Positions 34,522-42,953 are shown, counted from the stretch's first letter. The stretch: DNA of 54,184 nucleotides from Caldilineaceae bacterium (GCA_022824685.1 JAJDZJ010000103.1:1-54184), one strand, 5' to 3'. Notes: generated by a model from the sequence alone, not told the origin. A program made the numbers and translations.

Positions 34522-34542
34522 ATAGCATTCGTGAGTATACCC

Positions 34543-35301
34543 ATGAGCATTGAGCACGCGGTTGAGATGCGAGGAATCTCGAAGAGATTTGGCACCGTCC
34601 AGGCGCTCAACGGCGTCGATTTGGAGTTGCGGCGCGGGGAGCTGTTGGGTTTGGTGGGCGACAACGCGGCTGGAAAGTCCACGCTGATGAAGACGCTCTA
34701 CGGGTCGGTGATTCCGGACGCGGGCGAAATTTTCGTCGAAGGGCAGAAGGCCGCGCTGCGCAATCCCCGCGACGCCCAGGCACTGGGCCTGGCGATGATC
34801 TACCAGGACCTGGCCGTCTTCAACAATCTGGACGTTGCCGCCAATGTCTTCACCGGGCGGGAGTACACCAGGCGGGTTCTTGGCATCACGTTTCTCGACA
34901 AGAAGAGGATGTACAACGAGTCGGAAGCGCTGCTGTCGCGGCTGCGCATCAACATCAGCTCGCCCAAGCTGCTGGTCGAGAGGATGTCCGGGGGGCAGCG
35001 CCAGATGGTGGCCGTTGCGCGGGCGATCGGCTTCGATGCGACGATTCTGATCATGGATGAGCCGACAGCCGCTTTGGGGGTGAAGGAGGCCAACACCTTG
35101 CTGGACCTCATGTCTGAACTGCGCGATCAAGGAATTTCGATCATCCTGATCACACATCGCATCAGCGATGTGCTGTCTATCGGCGACCGTGTGATGGTGC
35201 TGAAGGGCGGGGAAAGGCAAGGGGTCCTCAACGTTGAGGATTCGACGCTGGAGGATGTGGAGTACCTGATCGTGCGCGGGCGGCCTGACGGCAGCGGCTA
35301 A
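34543..35301 (+). CDS. Sugar-type ABC transporter ATPase (single NBD)
   Basis: A 252-residue ATPase with one nucleotide-binding domain, unlike RbsA/XylG, which carry two. It resembles the single-domain FrcA-type subunits of sugar importers. Walker A is GDNAAGKST, with Q-loop IYQDLAVFNNLDV, signature MSGGQRQMVAVARA, Walker B ILIMDEPTAALGVKEA and switch His in ITHRISD. A GTG at 34531 in the same frame is an alternative start; neither has a clear ribosome-binding site because a strong hairpin ends just upstream. It completes the importer. Confidence 0.9.
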   Translation: MSIEHAVEMRGISKRFGTVQALNGVDLELRRGELLGLVGDNAAGKSTLMKTLYGSVIPDAGEIFVEGQKAALRNPRDAQALGLAMIYQDLAVFNNLDVAANVFTGREYTRRVLGITFLDKKRMYNESEALLSRLRINISSPKLLVERMSGGQRQMVAVARAIGFDATILIMDEPTAALGVKEANTLLDLMSELRDQGISIILITHRISDVLSIGDRVMVLKGGERQGVLNVEDSTLEDVEYLIVRGRPDGSG

Positions 35302-35369
35302 TGGTTTGCGCCGCGCCCGACCCACCGAAGACCATTCAGGAACCAGTACAGCAACAAGGGGCTGATGCG

Positions 35370-36215
35370 ATGGCAGAGAAGAGAGTTCCCTTTGCGGTTG
35401 GGTTTGACAAAGCCACCCTGATCACGGGCGGCAGCAAGGGAATCGGCTCAGGTTGCGCTCGGGCCTTTACGCGGGCGGGGGCGCGCGTGGTGATCTGCGA
35501 CATCGACCAGGAGACCGGCCGCGCGCTGGCCGCTGAACTGACCGCGACCGGGCCGGGGGCGTGCCACTTTGAACCGTGTGATGTGCGTGAACCATCCCAG
35601 GTCGAGCGGGTCATCGAGCGGACGGCGGCGCGCTTCGGACGGTTGGACTGTCTCATCAACAACGCCGGTCAACACCCACCGCATCAGCCGATCGACAGTT
35701 TCTCAATCGAGGATTTCAAAGAACTGCTGCAACTGAATCTCGTCAGCGTCTTCGCCGCCTGCAAGTACGCGCTTCCGCATCTGCGCAAGACGGGCGGCAG
35801 CATTATCAACCTGGGCAGCATCGTGGGCGCGATGGGGCAGTGGCAGGCTACCACCTACTGTGCTTCCAAGGGCGGCGTTCACGGCTTTACGAAGGCGCTG
35901 GCGATTGACGAAGCCAGGCACGGTGTGCGGGTGAATGCCATCATGCCGGGCAATATCCTTACCCAGAGCCGCCTGGATCTTGAAGCCACCATGGAATACG
36001 GCCAGGCGTTTCACGACTTTGTGGAGACATGGCAGTGGACGGGGCGCAGCGGGACGGTAGAAGAGGCGGGCAATCTCTGCCTCTTTCTGGCAAGCGATGC
36101 GGCCAGTTTCATCACCGGCGCGGCACTGCCCCTCACCGGCGGCATTGAGCTTGGCCAGGGCCCCAAAGTGACCGTCAGCGAGGATGAAGTGAAACCACTC
36201 GCGGAGAGTGGCTAA
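35370..36215 (+). CDS. SDR-family NAD(P)-dependent oxidoreductase
   Basis: A 281-residue short-chain dehydrogenase starting at ATG 35370. Motifs are TGGSKGIGSGCA, CDIDQETG (acidic, NAD type), NNAGQ, catalytic Ser in LGSIVG and Tyr163/Lys167 in TYCASKGG, with SFITGAALPLTGG at the end. About 25 extra C-terminal residues follow the fold. In-frame starts upstream begin at 35301, overlapping the ATPase. It closes the sugar-transporter cluster and probably oxidises a hydroxyl of the imported compound or an intermediate. Confidence 0.88.
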   Translation: MAEKRVPFAVGFDKATLITGGSKGIGSGCARAFTRAGARVVICDIDQETGRALAAELTATGPGACHFEPCDVREPSQVERVIERTAARFGRLDCLINNAGQHPPHQPIDSFSIEDFKELLQLNLVSVFAACKYALPHLRKTGGSIINLGSIVGAMGQWQATTYCASKGGVHGFTKALAIDEARHGVRVNAIMPGNILTQSRLDLEATMEYGQAFHDFVETWQWTGRSGTVEEAGNLCLFLASDAASFITGAALPLTGGIELGQGPKVTVSEDEVKPLAESG

Positions 36216-36824
36216 GACACACCGCGATCCGCTCGAGACTTTCTTCCGCTCATTCCTAACCTGAATTCGGAGTCAAATGGCGGCTGGCCGGGAGGATGGA
36301 TTTAACGCCACACAGCGCGTGTAACTGACCAGAGCAGGGAATTCACTGCGCGTGCGCTCACTTACACCGAAGTCAGGTTACGTGATGATCGCTGACGGCA
36401 AGCCATCCGCCAATCGCGGCGATCCTCAGGATCGCCGCCCTCGTGCTCACTGTCCGTAATCCCATCGCCACAGAGCCGCTGAAGCCAGCCGATGTTCCCG
36501 CGCCGCGACTCGGGCATTGGCGGAACGCATTGGGCTGGACAGCTTTGGCCAATGGACACACAACGTCGGCGGGGCACGTTTTTGCGGGGGGCGTTGCGGG
36601 GGGTGTCCCCCCGCACAAGGGAAGCCGCTTGCGGCTGACCGCCCCAAATGAGGAGAGAGGGGAGAGAAGTGAGGAGTGAGAAAGACAAGCTAACGCGCGG
36701 AATCGTCCAGATTGGGGTGGTGGTTCAGGGGCGGTGGTTCAGGGGCGGTGGTTCAGTCGTTGCGATTGATGTATGATTGAAATGTGAACTGTGGAGTGGG
36801 GGCCCCGGCCACAGAGGAGCTCAT
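36216..36824. repeat. Intergenic region with several palindromes and a 14-bp tandem repeat
   Basis: No gene is supported. A 23-bp near-perfect palindrome with 11-bp arms lies at 36416-36438 (arm GCGGCGATCCT). A second, GC-rich one with 9-bp arms lies at 36595-36615 (arm TGCGGGGGG), followed by AGCCGC TT GCGGCT. A 14-base unit GGTGGTTCAGGGGC is repeated at 36719-36732 and 36733-36746, with a partial third copy to 36756. The mix resembles REP-like intergenic elements rather than regulation of one gene. Confidence 0.6.
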
Positions 36825-37871
36825 ATGATAACGAAAACTATGGATGAACTTCATACACTGGTCAAGCGGGTTTTGCTGGCAGCAGGCGCGGATGAAGGCA
36901 ACGCCGAGGAGACGGCCCATCACCTGGCGCTTTCCAACCTCAGCGGGGTGGACACGCACGGCATCTGGCACATTCCCATCTACGTGGCCGCAATCCAGGC
37001 CAACGAGCTTCTGCCGGCGGCCAAACCGGCGATTCTGCAGGAGACGGCCACGAGCGCGCTGGTGACGGGCAGCTGGACGTTCGGCCATGTAGCGGCCAAG
37101 TACGCGATGGAGCTGGCGATCGGCAAGGCCAGAGCGGAGAACGCGGCCGTGGTGGGAATCGTGCAGACGTACCATATCGGGCGGCTGGGCACCTACGTGG
37201 AGATGGCGGCTGCGGAGAAGATGATCGGCATGGTCTGGGGCGGGGGCTACGGCCAGGTGGCGCCTTTGGCGGCGCCATACGGCGGGAAGACGCGCACGCT
37301 GCATACGAATCCGATATCGATTGGGCTGCCGGCCGGCGGGGAATCGACGATGATGTTTGACTGGGCCACGACCGCGCTCTCCGGGGTCAAAGTGGAGAAT
37401 GCCTACCGCCGCGGCGAGCAGCTGCCGCCGGACAGCATCGTTGACAAGGATGGCAACCCGAGCACAGACCCGGGCGACTTTTACGCGGGCGGGAGTTATT
37501 TGCCGTTTGGCGGGCACAAAGGCTATACGCTGATGATGGCGGCCGAGTTCCTGGGACGGATCTTCACGGGCGCGGACAGCTACGTGGAGGCGGGACGGGG
37601 CGGCACGATCTTTCCTCACCAGGGCGTGACGATGATGGCGATCAGGGCGGATCTGTTTCAGCCGTTCGCCGACTATGCGGAACGGGCGGACGAGATGGAG
37701 CGGCGTGTGCGGGCCGTGCCGCCGGCTCCGGGCTTCGACGGGGTGCTGGCGCCGGGGGATATGGAGGCGCGTGCAAGGGAGCAGCGACGGCGCGAGGGAA
37801 TTCCAATCGCTGAAGATGTCTGGCAGGCCTTCGTTGAGACCGCTGCGTCGGTCGGGGTGGAAATCGCGTAG
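36825..37871 (+). CDS. Ldh-family (malate/L-lactate dehydrogenase-like) oxidoreductase, copy 2
   Basis: A 348-residue dehydrogenase from ATG 36825, preceded by GAGGAG. It matches the 30419 protein along its whole length with no gap, sharing GVDTHGIW, HIGRLGTYVEMAAAEKM, TNPISIGLPAG and the ending PPAPGFDGVLAPGD. Differences are scattered, as expected after an older duplication with selection. The catalytic His and NAD-site glycines are intact. An in-frame start at 36777 lies in repeat-rich DNA. Copy 1 sits in a transporter operon, whereas this copy stands alone, with a minus-strand dehydrogenase facing it from downstream. Confidence 0.9.
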   Translation: MITKTMDELHTLVKRVLLAAGADEGNAEETAHHLALSNLSGVDTHGIWHIPIYVAAIQANELLPAAKPAILQETATSALVTGSWTFGHVAAKYAMELAIGKARAENAAVVGIVQTYHIGRLGTYVEMAAAEKMIGMVWGGGYGQVAPLAAPYGGKTRTLHTNPISIGLPAGGESTMMFDWATTALSGVKVENAYRRGEQLPPDSIVDKDGNPSTDPGDFYAGGSYLPFGGHKGYTLMMAAEFLGRIFTGADSYVEAGRGGTIFPHQGVTMMAIRADLFQPFADYAERADEMERRVRAVPPAPGFDGVLAPGDMEARAREQRRREGIPIAEDVWQAFVETAASVGVEIA

Positions 37872-38059
37872 GCTGCGCTGGGCGCGGCCCGCAGGCGGCC
37901 GGCGACCGGTGCGGCAATGCAGAGGCGAAGCGGCGGATACGGCGTTGGGAGACGCCCCGCACGGCGCAGTCGCGCGGGTAAGTCGCGCGTACGCCCCAAA
38001 CATCGGACAGTATTCTCTGCTATCTATTTCTGAACGCTCAGGGCGGTTTGAAGCGCACG

Positions 38060-39028
38060 TCAGCTGTCAGGCGTGACCAGGTGCAGCGGCTCCAGCCCCT
38101 TGGAGACCCGGTCGACGTTGTTGGCGGCGGCCTGACCGCGGCGCTGTGTAGTTTCCCTGGTTACGCCGGCGATGTGCGGCGTACAGAACATGTTGTCCAT
38201 CTGCAGCAGCGGGTGGGCGCTCGGCAGCGGCTCGGTCGCGAACGCGTCCATGCCGGCGGCCCGGATCTGCCCGCTCTGTAACGCCTCGACCAGCGCGTCC
38301 TCATCCACCAGCAGCCCGCGCGCCACGTTGATCAGCACGGCGGTCGGCTTCATCAACTCGAACTGCGGCGCCCCAATCATGTGCTTTGTCTGGGCTGTGC
38401 TGGGCGTGTGGAGGGACAGATAGTCGACCTCGGCGATCACGTGATCCATGGCGCTGGGATCCCCGAAGAAGGAGACATGACACTCGTCGCGCACGGATTG
38501 CGGGATCTCGGCGATGTCGATCGCCATGACCTCCATGCCCATGGCGTGGCCGCGCTTGGCCAGCTCTCGCCCGCTGGCGCCGAGCCCGATCAGGCCGAGC
38601 TTCTTGCCGGCCAGCTCGTCATTCAGCGGCAGGCTGAAGAGTTCGGCGCGCATGTTCGCCTGCGCTGTGCGATGGTTCTTGGCGATCAGGAGCATCAGGG
38701 TAAGCGCATGCTCGGCCAGGGCGATGGCGCTGAAGGGGCCGGGCGTATTGGCGAACGGCATCTCCTTTCTGAAGAAGTATGGCATGTCCCAGTGATCGAC
38801 GCCGACCGAGAGCACCTGCCACAGCTTGACGCCGGCGTCCACAGCCGCATCGATCATCTCGTGCGTGCAGCCTGCGCACGCCACTACGACGTCTATGCCC
38901 TCAAATTGCGGGGCGACCGGCTTGTCATGATCGTACATCTTGATCGGGTAACGCCCGTCGACCGCCTCGACAAAGCCATCGTACCAGTACTGCATGACGG
39001 GATTGAAGGGAAGAAAGAGAATTTGCAT
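38060..39028 (-). CDS. D-isomer-specific 2-hydroxyacid dehydrogenase
   Basis: A 322-residue NAD-dependent dehydrogenase. The catalytic domain flanks a Rossmann domain with LGLIGLGASGRELAKR at about residues 144-159. The catalytic triad is readable: Arg in LINVARGLLVDE, Glu in DAFATEPLP and His in TPHIAGVT. HTPSTAQTKHMI is the usual pre-catalytic strand. Family members reduce 2-oxo acids such as glyoxylate, hydroxypyruvate or phosphoglycerate; the substrate is not set. It faces Ldh copy 2 and is followed on the minus strand by a third Ldh-family gene, so a hydroxyacid theme runs through this region. Confidence 0.9.
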   Translation of the reverse strand: MQILFLPFNPVMQYWYDGFVEAVDGRYPIKMYDHDKPVAPQFEGIDVVVACAGCTHEMIDAAVDAGVKLWQVLSVGVDHWDMPYFFRKEMPFANTPGPFSAIALAEHALTLMLLIAKNHRTAQANMRAELFSLPLNDELAGKKLGLIGLGASGRELAKRGHAMGMEVMAIDIAEIPQSVRDECHVSFFGDPSAMDHVIAEVDYLSLHTPSTAQTKHMIGAPQFELMKPTAVLINVARGLLVDEDALVEALQSGQIRAAGMDAFATEPLPSAHPLLQMDNMFCTPHIAGVTRETTQRRGQAAANNVDRVSKGLEPLHLVTPDS

Positions 39029-39062
39029 TTGTCTGAACCTCGTAGGGCAGTGATCAGTGGTT

Positions 39063-39083
39063 AGTGGTCAGTGGTCAGTGAAC
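39063..39083. repeat. Short intergenic repeat (CAGTGGT type), copy 2
   Basis: Essentially the same CAGTGGT-unit sequence as at 5550-5571, again ending in CAGTGAAC and again intergenic. It is preceded by two more degenerate CAGTG units. Confidence 0.5.
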
Positions 39084-39174
39084 GGCATGTGTATTGCACT
39101 CCATGATGCCATGTAAGCGGTGGGGCTTCAAACATGAACGGGCCGGCGTGCGTGTTGTAAGCGCCCGCGCGGGG

Positions 39175-40224
39175 TCAGGCTGCGATCGAGACGCCGAGGC
39201 TTTCTGCTGTTTCGACGATCTCCTGCCAGATGGTGTCTTCGACCGGGATGCCGTGGGCGCTGCGCCGCTGCGCGGCGCGGTACTCGGGTTCGCCGGGGAA
39301 GAGGACCTCGTCAACGCCGGGTTGGGGGCGCGCCGACTTTACCCAGGCGATCTGCTCCTGAACGGTCTCGATGAATTCGTCGTATGGGAGCAGGGCCTCG
39401 ATATTGATGGCCTGGAAGTAGATGCCGTTGCCGGCCCGCTCGCGCTCTTTGCCGGTGCAGCCGGCGCCGGAGAGCGCGCCCGCCAGCAGCTCGGCGACGA
39501 TGCCGAGCGCGAAGCCCTTGTGGCCTACGATTCCGCCCAGGGGCAGCAGCGCGCCCGCCGGGGGGCCGTAGAAGGCGGCCGGATCGGTGGTGGGGTTGCC
39601 TTCAGAGTCGATGATCACGCCGTCGGGCAGCTGTTTGCCCGCGTATTGGGTCACCCGGACCTTGCCTTCCGGAAATACCGAGGTCGTGATATCGACCATA
39701 ACAGGCCACGGCCCGCCGCTCGGCATGGCGAAGGAAATGGGATTGGGTGAGAGCCGCCGCTCGGCGCCGCCCCATGGGGCCACAGAGCCGCTGGTTCCAT
39801 AGGAGTTGACGACGGCCATGCCGATCATACCTTCCTCGGCCGCCATCGTGGGGTATTCGCCCACGCGCCCCACGTGCTGGCTGCCGCGCACGACGACGGT
39901 GCCGATGGCAACCTGGCGCGCCTTTTCGATCGCCAGCTGCATGGCCTGGCGGGCGATCACCATGCCCCAGCCCTGATGCGCCTGGAGGACGGCGGAGGCG
40001 ACGGTCTCCCGTTCGATTTCGACGGGCGCGCCGGGCCGGATCGCGCCGCTGCGAATCTCGCCGACGTATTGCGGTATGCGCATTACGCCATGCGAGTCGT
40101 GCCCAAACAGGTTGGCGCGCACGAGTATCTCGCAGACGGTTTCTGACTCGGCGCTGGGCGAGCCGGCCGCATCCAGAATCCGGGCGCCGATCTCTTGCAG
40201 CTGGGCTGCGGTCAGATATTTCAT
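39175..40224 (-). CDS. Ldh-family (malate/L-lactate dehydrogenase-like) oxidoreductase, copy 3
   Basis: A 349-residue dehydrogenase of the same COG2055 fold as the 30419 and 36825 proteins, but clearly more distant. The catalytic block here is GHDSHGVMRIPQYVGEI, with QHVGRVGEYPTMAAEEGM, SPNPISFAMPSG and GHKGFALGIVAELLAG. Start ATG 40224 has a GAGAAACTGAA leader. The nearest downstream neighbour on this strand is the D-2-hydroxyacid dehydrogenase, and upstream is a PhyH-like dioxygenase. The substrate (a 2-hydroxy or 2-oxo acid) is not predictable. Confidence 0.9.
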   Translation of the reverse strand: MKYLTAAQLQEIGARILDAAGSPSAESETVCEILVRANLFGHDSHGVMRIPQYVGEIRSGAIRPGAPVEIERETVASAVLQAHQGWGMVIARQAMQLAIEKARQVAIGTVVVRGSQHVGRVGEYPTMAAEEGMIGMAVVNSYGTSGSVAPWGGAERRLSPNPISFAMPSGGPWPVMVDITTSVFPEGKVRVTQYAGKQLPDGVIIDSEGNPTTDPAAFYGPPAGALLPLGGIVGHKGFALGIVAELLAGALSGAGCTGKERERAGNGIYFQAINIEALLPYDEFIETVQEQIAWVKSARPQPGVDEVLFPGEPEYRAAQRRSAHGIPVEDTIWQEIVETAESLGVSIAA

Positions 40225-40270
40225 TTCAGTTTCTCCAGATGGGTGGACTGCGGAATCCGGCGGCCGCCGC

Positions 40271-41062
40271 TCAGGCCAGCGCTTTCACACTGTTGTCGTT
40301 GAGAGGCTGCAGCGGGGCGAAGTCGCGATTGTTCTGGTACCACGGGCGCTCGGTCCCGGCGCAGGCGTTGCTGACGGCGTTGTAAATCAGGTACATGATC
40401 GCCCGCCGCCATGGGGAGACATTGTTGGCCGAACCGTGCAGCACGTTGCAGTGGATGAAGGCAACCGAACCCGCCGACCCGACCAGCGCTTCGATGCCGT
40501 TTTCAGCCGCGAGCCGTTCGAAGGTGGCGTTGTCGATGTGATGCAGCGCGTAGCCTCGCCCCGCGGCGTCCTTGTGCAGTCGGGCGTCCAGCAGGCCATG
40601 GCGCTGCGAGCCGGGCACGATCAGAAGGGGAGAGGTGACCGCTGTACAGTCGTCAATAAAGACCGATACCATGATGCAGTTCGGTTCGGGCATGCCGTCG
40701 ATCGAATGCCAGGGCGGGTAGTCCTGGTGCCAGTCCCAGGAGGCGCCGCCGCCGAAGCCCTGTTTAGGGTTCAGGCGGCTCTGATGGAGGTAGACGTCGT
40801 CACGCAACAGCTGGCGGACGGGGTTCAGCAGACGAGGGAGCAGCGTAAGGCAGCGGAACGGTTCGGAGTAGGTGTGCGCGCCAAAGGCCAGCCGGACTGA
40901 GGAGGGGTCATCCTTTTCGGAGATAATCTCCGGCCCCTGGCGGCTGAGGATATCGGGCACCGCGTCCTGCAGGACGGCTACTTCAGCTCCGTCCAGCAGA
41001 TCGGGGAAAAAGAGGTAGCCCTGTTCATCATACTGCGTAATCTGCGCGCTGCTGAGTTTCAT
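40271..41062 (-). CDS. Phytanoyl-CoA dioxygenase (PhyH)-family protein 1
   Basis: A 263-residue Fe(II)/2-oxoglutarate-dependent oxygenase-like protein. The iron ligands fit His112 and Asp114 in WDWHQDYPPWHS and His209 in NVLHGSANN, with a 2-oxoglutarate-binding Arg at about 219-220 in PWRRAIMYLIYN. Relatives hydroxylate phytanoyl-CoA, ectoine or other small acids. Start ATG 41062 follows a TGTGGAG site; a longer frame to 41209 runs through repeats and is not preferred. It is one of two PhyH genes in a row on this strand; they are distant from each other and so are not a recent duplication. Confidence 0.86.
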   Translation of the reverse strand: MKLSSAQITQYDEQGYLFFPDLLDGAEVAVLQDAVPDILSRQGPEIISEKDDPSSVRLAFGAHTYSEPFRCLTLLPRLLNPVRQLLRDDVYLHQSRLNPKQGFGGGASWDWHQDYPPWHSIDGMPEPNCIMVSVFIDDCTAVTSPLLIVPGSQRHGLLDARLHKDAAGRGYALHHIDNATFERLAAENGIEALVGSAGSVAFIHCNVLHGSANNVSPWRRAIMYLIYNAVSNACAGTERPWYQNNRDFAPLQPLNDNSVKALA

Positions 41063-41081
41063 GTTTTGATCTCCACAGATC

Positions 41082-41152
41082 GATCCGCGAAGGGACGCGT
41101 TGAAAACCTTTCCTTGATCCGCTAAGGCACGCGAAGGGTCGCGAAGAACACC
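41082..41152. repeat. Short interspersed repeats (copies B and C)
   Basis: Two degenerate copies of the element at 3263-3290: GATCCGCGAAGGGACGCG at 41082-41099, and a longer copy at 41115-41152 with the core GATCCGCTAAGGCACGCG followed by GAAGGGTCGCGAAGAACAC. They fill the gap between the two PhyH genes, where no gene is seen. Confidence 0.55.
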
Positions 41153-41260
41153 AACGGCACATCGGATTTTCTTTGTGTGACTGCGCGGCCCTTCATGGAC
41201 CGGCTGCACTTTAATCCCATAGAACGCTGTCTTTACAAGGGGCAGCGGGCCTTGGTGTTG

Positions 41261-42097
41261 TCAGCGCCTTTGGGACCGCATTCCCGGGTCGGAGGAGGAG
41301 TAGGGCCAGCCTGAACCGCCGACCAGGTGGAACTCGTCCTCTTTGCCGCACAGCCAGTAGAACATTTCAGCCACACGCGGGACCGACTGCCATTTGCGGT
41401 GGCCGCCGCAGAAATAGTTGTTTGTATATGAATAGTCCGCGCCGGCGAAATCAAAATCGACGCGCGCGTTCCAGTCGCGTGCCGGCGGCGTTGTGCGCCA
41501 GTAGACCCACTTCAACAGGTTGCGCGTCGATTGGTCGACCTTGTCGGGCTGACGGTGCCAGATCGAATAGGCGGTGACGAAGACCGAGCCGGCGGGCGCG
41601 GTGGTCGCCTCCTGTCCGGCCAGATTGCCGAAGCGCTCTATATCCTCTCTGGTTATGGGCACGAGATGGGAGCCGGGCAGGAACAGGGTCGGCCCCATCT
41701 CCATGCTGTTCGACTGGGGGATGTAGAAGACCTGTAACAGATTGCAAGCGCGCTCGAAGTCGGAACCGGCGTCGATGTGCCAGTACCTGGCTGCTTCCGG
41801 CCCCACCAGGCGATGGTTGGCCATCCATTCGGGGAGCTGGAAGCGGGCGCCCAGTAGGGAGCGTACGACGCCGGCGACCGCCGGATGCAGCAGCACCTCG
41901 TCGATGAAGCGTTCATCGCGTACCAGCTGATGGGGGTCCGCGCCCTCCTCGTCAAGATAGTCGAAAACCCAGCGGTTGGTGGAATCGGGTATCACGCCTT
42001 CGAGTGTGAGGATGCCCGTTTTGCAGAATTCCAGGACCTCCTCATCCGTCAAGGTAGGCCTGATGTCATCCGTCGCGCGAAGCGCTTCCCTCGCCAT
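41261..42097 (-). CDS. Phytanoyl-CoA dioxygenase (PhyH)-family protein 2
   Basis: A 278-residue oxygenase-like protein. His107/Asp109 in YWHIDAGSD and His181 in YSIWHRQPDK are the probable iron ligands, and Arg192 in STRNLLK would hold 2-oxoglutarate. LFLPGSHLVPIT is the typical strand after the first ligands. The extended C-terminal part (from residue 200, rich in Tyr and Trp) is not familiar and may form the substrate lid. Start ATG 42097 follows a GGAGGTAACC site. The substrate is unknown; neighbours suggest small organic acids. Confidence 0.84.
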   Translation of the reverse strand: MAREALRATDDIRPTLTDEEVLEFCKTGILTLEGVIPDSTNRWVFDYLDEEGADPHQLVRDERFIDEVLLHPAVAGVVRSLLGARFQLPEWMANHRLVGPEAARYWHIDAGSDFERACNLLQVFYIPQSNSMEMGPTLFLPGSHLVPITREDIERFGNLAGQEATTAPAGSVFVTAYSIWHRQPDKVDQSTRNLLKWVYWRTTPPARDWNARVDFDFAGADYSYTNNYFCGGHRKWQSVPRVAEMFYWLCGKEDEFHLVGGSGWPYSSSDPGMRSQRR

Positions 42098-42142
42098 TGG
42101 TTACCTCCTGCCAGGCATGCACGTGAGCCAATAGAGTAACAT

Positions 42143-42553
42143 TCAAATTTTCGCTTCAAGAATCTGCAGAATTTCGAAAACCATGCCGTTGGGCGAGCGG
42201 AAGAATGCCAGCCGGCGCGAGCCAAAGGCGCCGCTGATCTCCACCTTTTCCACCAGAACCTCCAGGCCCATAGCGGTAAGCCGTTCGTATTCCCGGTCCA
42301 GGTCATCGACTTCGAAGACGGCGTGCGTCAGGCCGGGCGTCAGCGCGTGGCCGAGTTTGTCCTCGAAGACGGTCTTGGGCGTCAGGAAGATGCGCGTGCC
42401 GCCGAAATTGACGAAGGCGTAGTCGACCTCTTCGCCGTCAGGCGCGGTGAACTTCTCGCGTAAGATCAGCTCGGCGCCGATCTCTTGCCAGAACGTGATT
42501 TCGCTTTCCATGTCATCGACCTTCATGCCGATGTTCCAGAGCGAGGCGTCCAT
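42143..42553 (-). CDS. VOC-superfamily (glyoxalase-fold) protein
   Basis: A 136-residue vicinal-oxygen-chelate protein. The first module is WNIGMKVDDMESEITFWQEIGAEL, and the second is THAVFEVDDLDREYERLTAMGLEV, followed by FFRSPNGMVFEILQ with the metal-type Glu. It resembles glyoxalase I or small lyases, but the exact reaction is not predictable. It starts 1 nt from the end of the unknown gene at 42554 on the same strand, so the two are probably cotranscribed. Confidence 0.84.
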   Translation of the reverse strand: MDASLWNIGMKVDDMESEITFWQEIGAELILREKFTAPDGEEVDYAFVNFGGTRIFLTPKTVFEDKLGHALTPGLTHAVFEVDDLDREYERLTAMGLEVLVEKVEISGAFGSRRLAFFRSPNGMVFEILQILEAKI

Positions 42554-42916
42554 TTATTCCCATTTCTCCAGAATGAACTCGCAGGCAACGTGCACATCCG
42601 GACCGTGACTGGACAAAAGCTGGGCAGGAAAGCGGATTACACGCCAGCCGGCGTTTATGGCGTCCAATACGGTCTTATAGGGCCAGTCGGCGGGGTCGAA
42701 GGGTCCGTCGGAGACTTCGCCGTCCGCGACCTGCAGCATCCCGACTACCTGGGAGGTGACGGCGGTGGTTGCGGTCTGCAGGTAGAGCAGACTCTGTCGT
42801 CTGGGCCCGTTCTCACTGATCGCCTTGCCCAGCTCTCGCAGCCGTTCCTCGGTCAGTTCCCCCTGCTTCAGTTGCTCGATACACGCTTCCAATCGTTGAG
42901 CGGCAACCGGATTCAT
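42554..42916 (-). CDS. Protein of unknown function
   Basis: A 120-residue protein that I do not recognise. The N-terminal half is helical and charged (EACIEQLKQGELTEERLRELGKAI), followed by a Thr/Ala/Val-rich stretch and a C-terminal Trp-containing part (GWRVIRFP, ACEFILEKWE) that looks like a small folded domain. No membrane segment or signal is present. Start ATG 42916 has AGGAATGCC upstream; a longer start at 42967 would overlap the M81 peptidase. It stands between the M81 peptidase and the VOC gene and shares their direction. Confidence 0.65.
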   Translation of the reverse strand: MNPVAAQRLEACIEQLKQGELTEERLRELGKAISENGPRRQSLLYLQTATTAVTSQVVGMLQVADGEVSDGPFDPADWPYKTVLDAINAGWRVIRFPAQLLSSHGPDVHVACEFILEKWE

Positions 42917-42953
42917 TTTTCGGCATTCCTTGATGTTCCTACGTGGATCTTCC

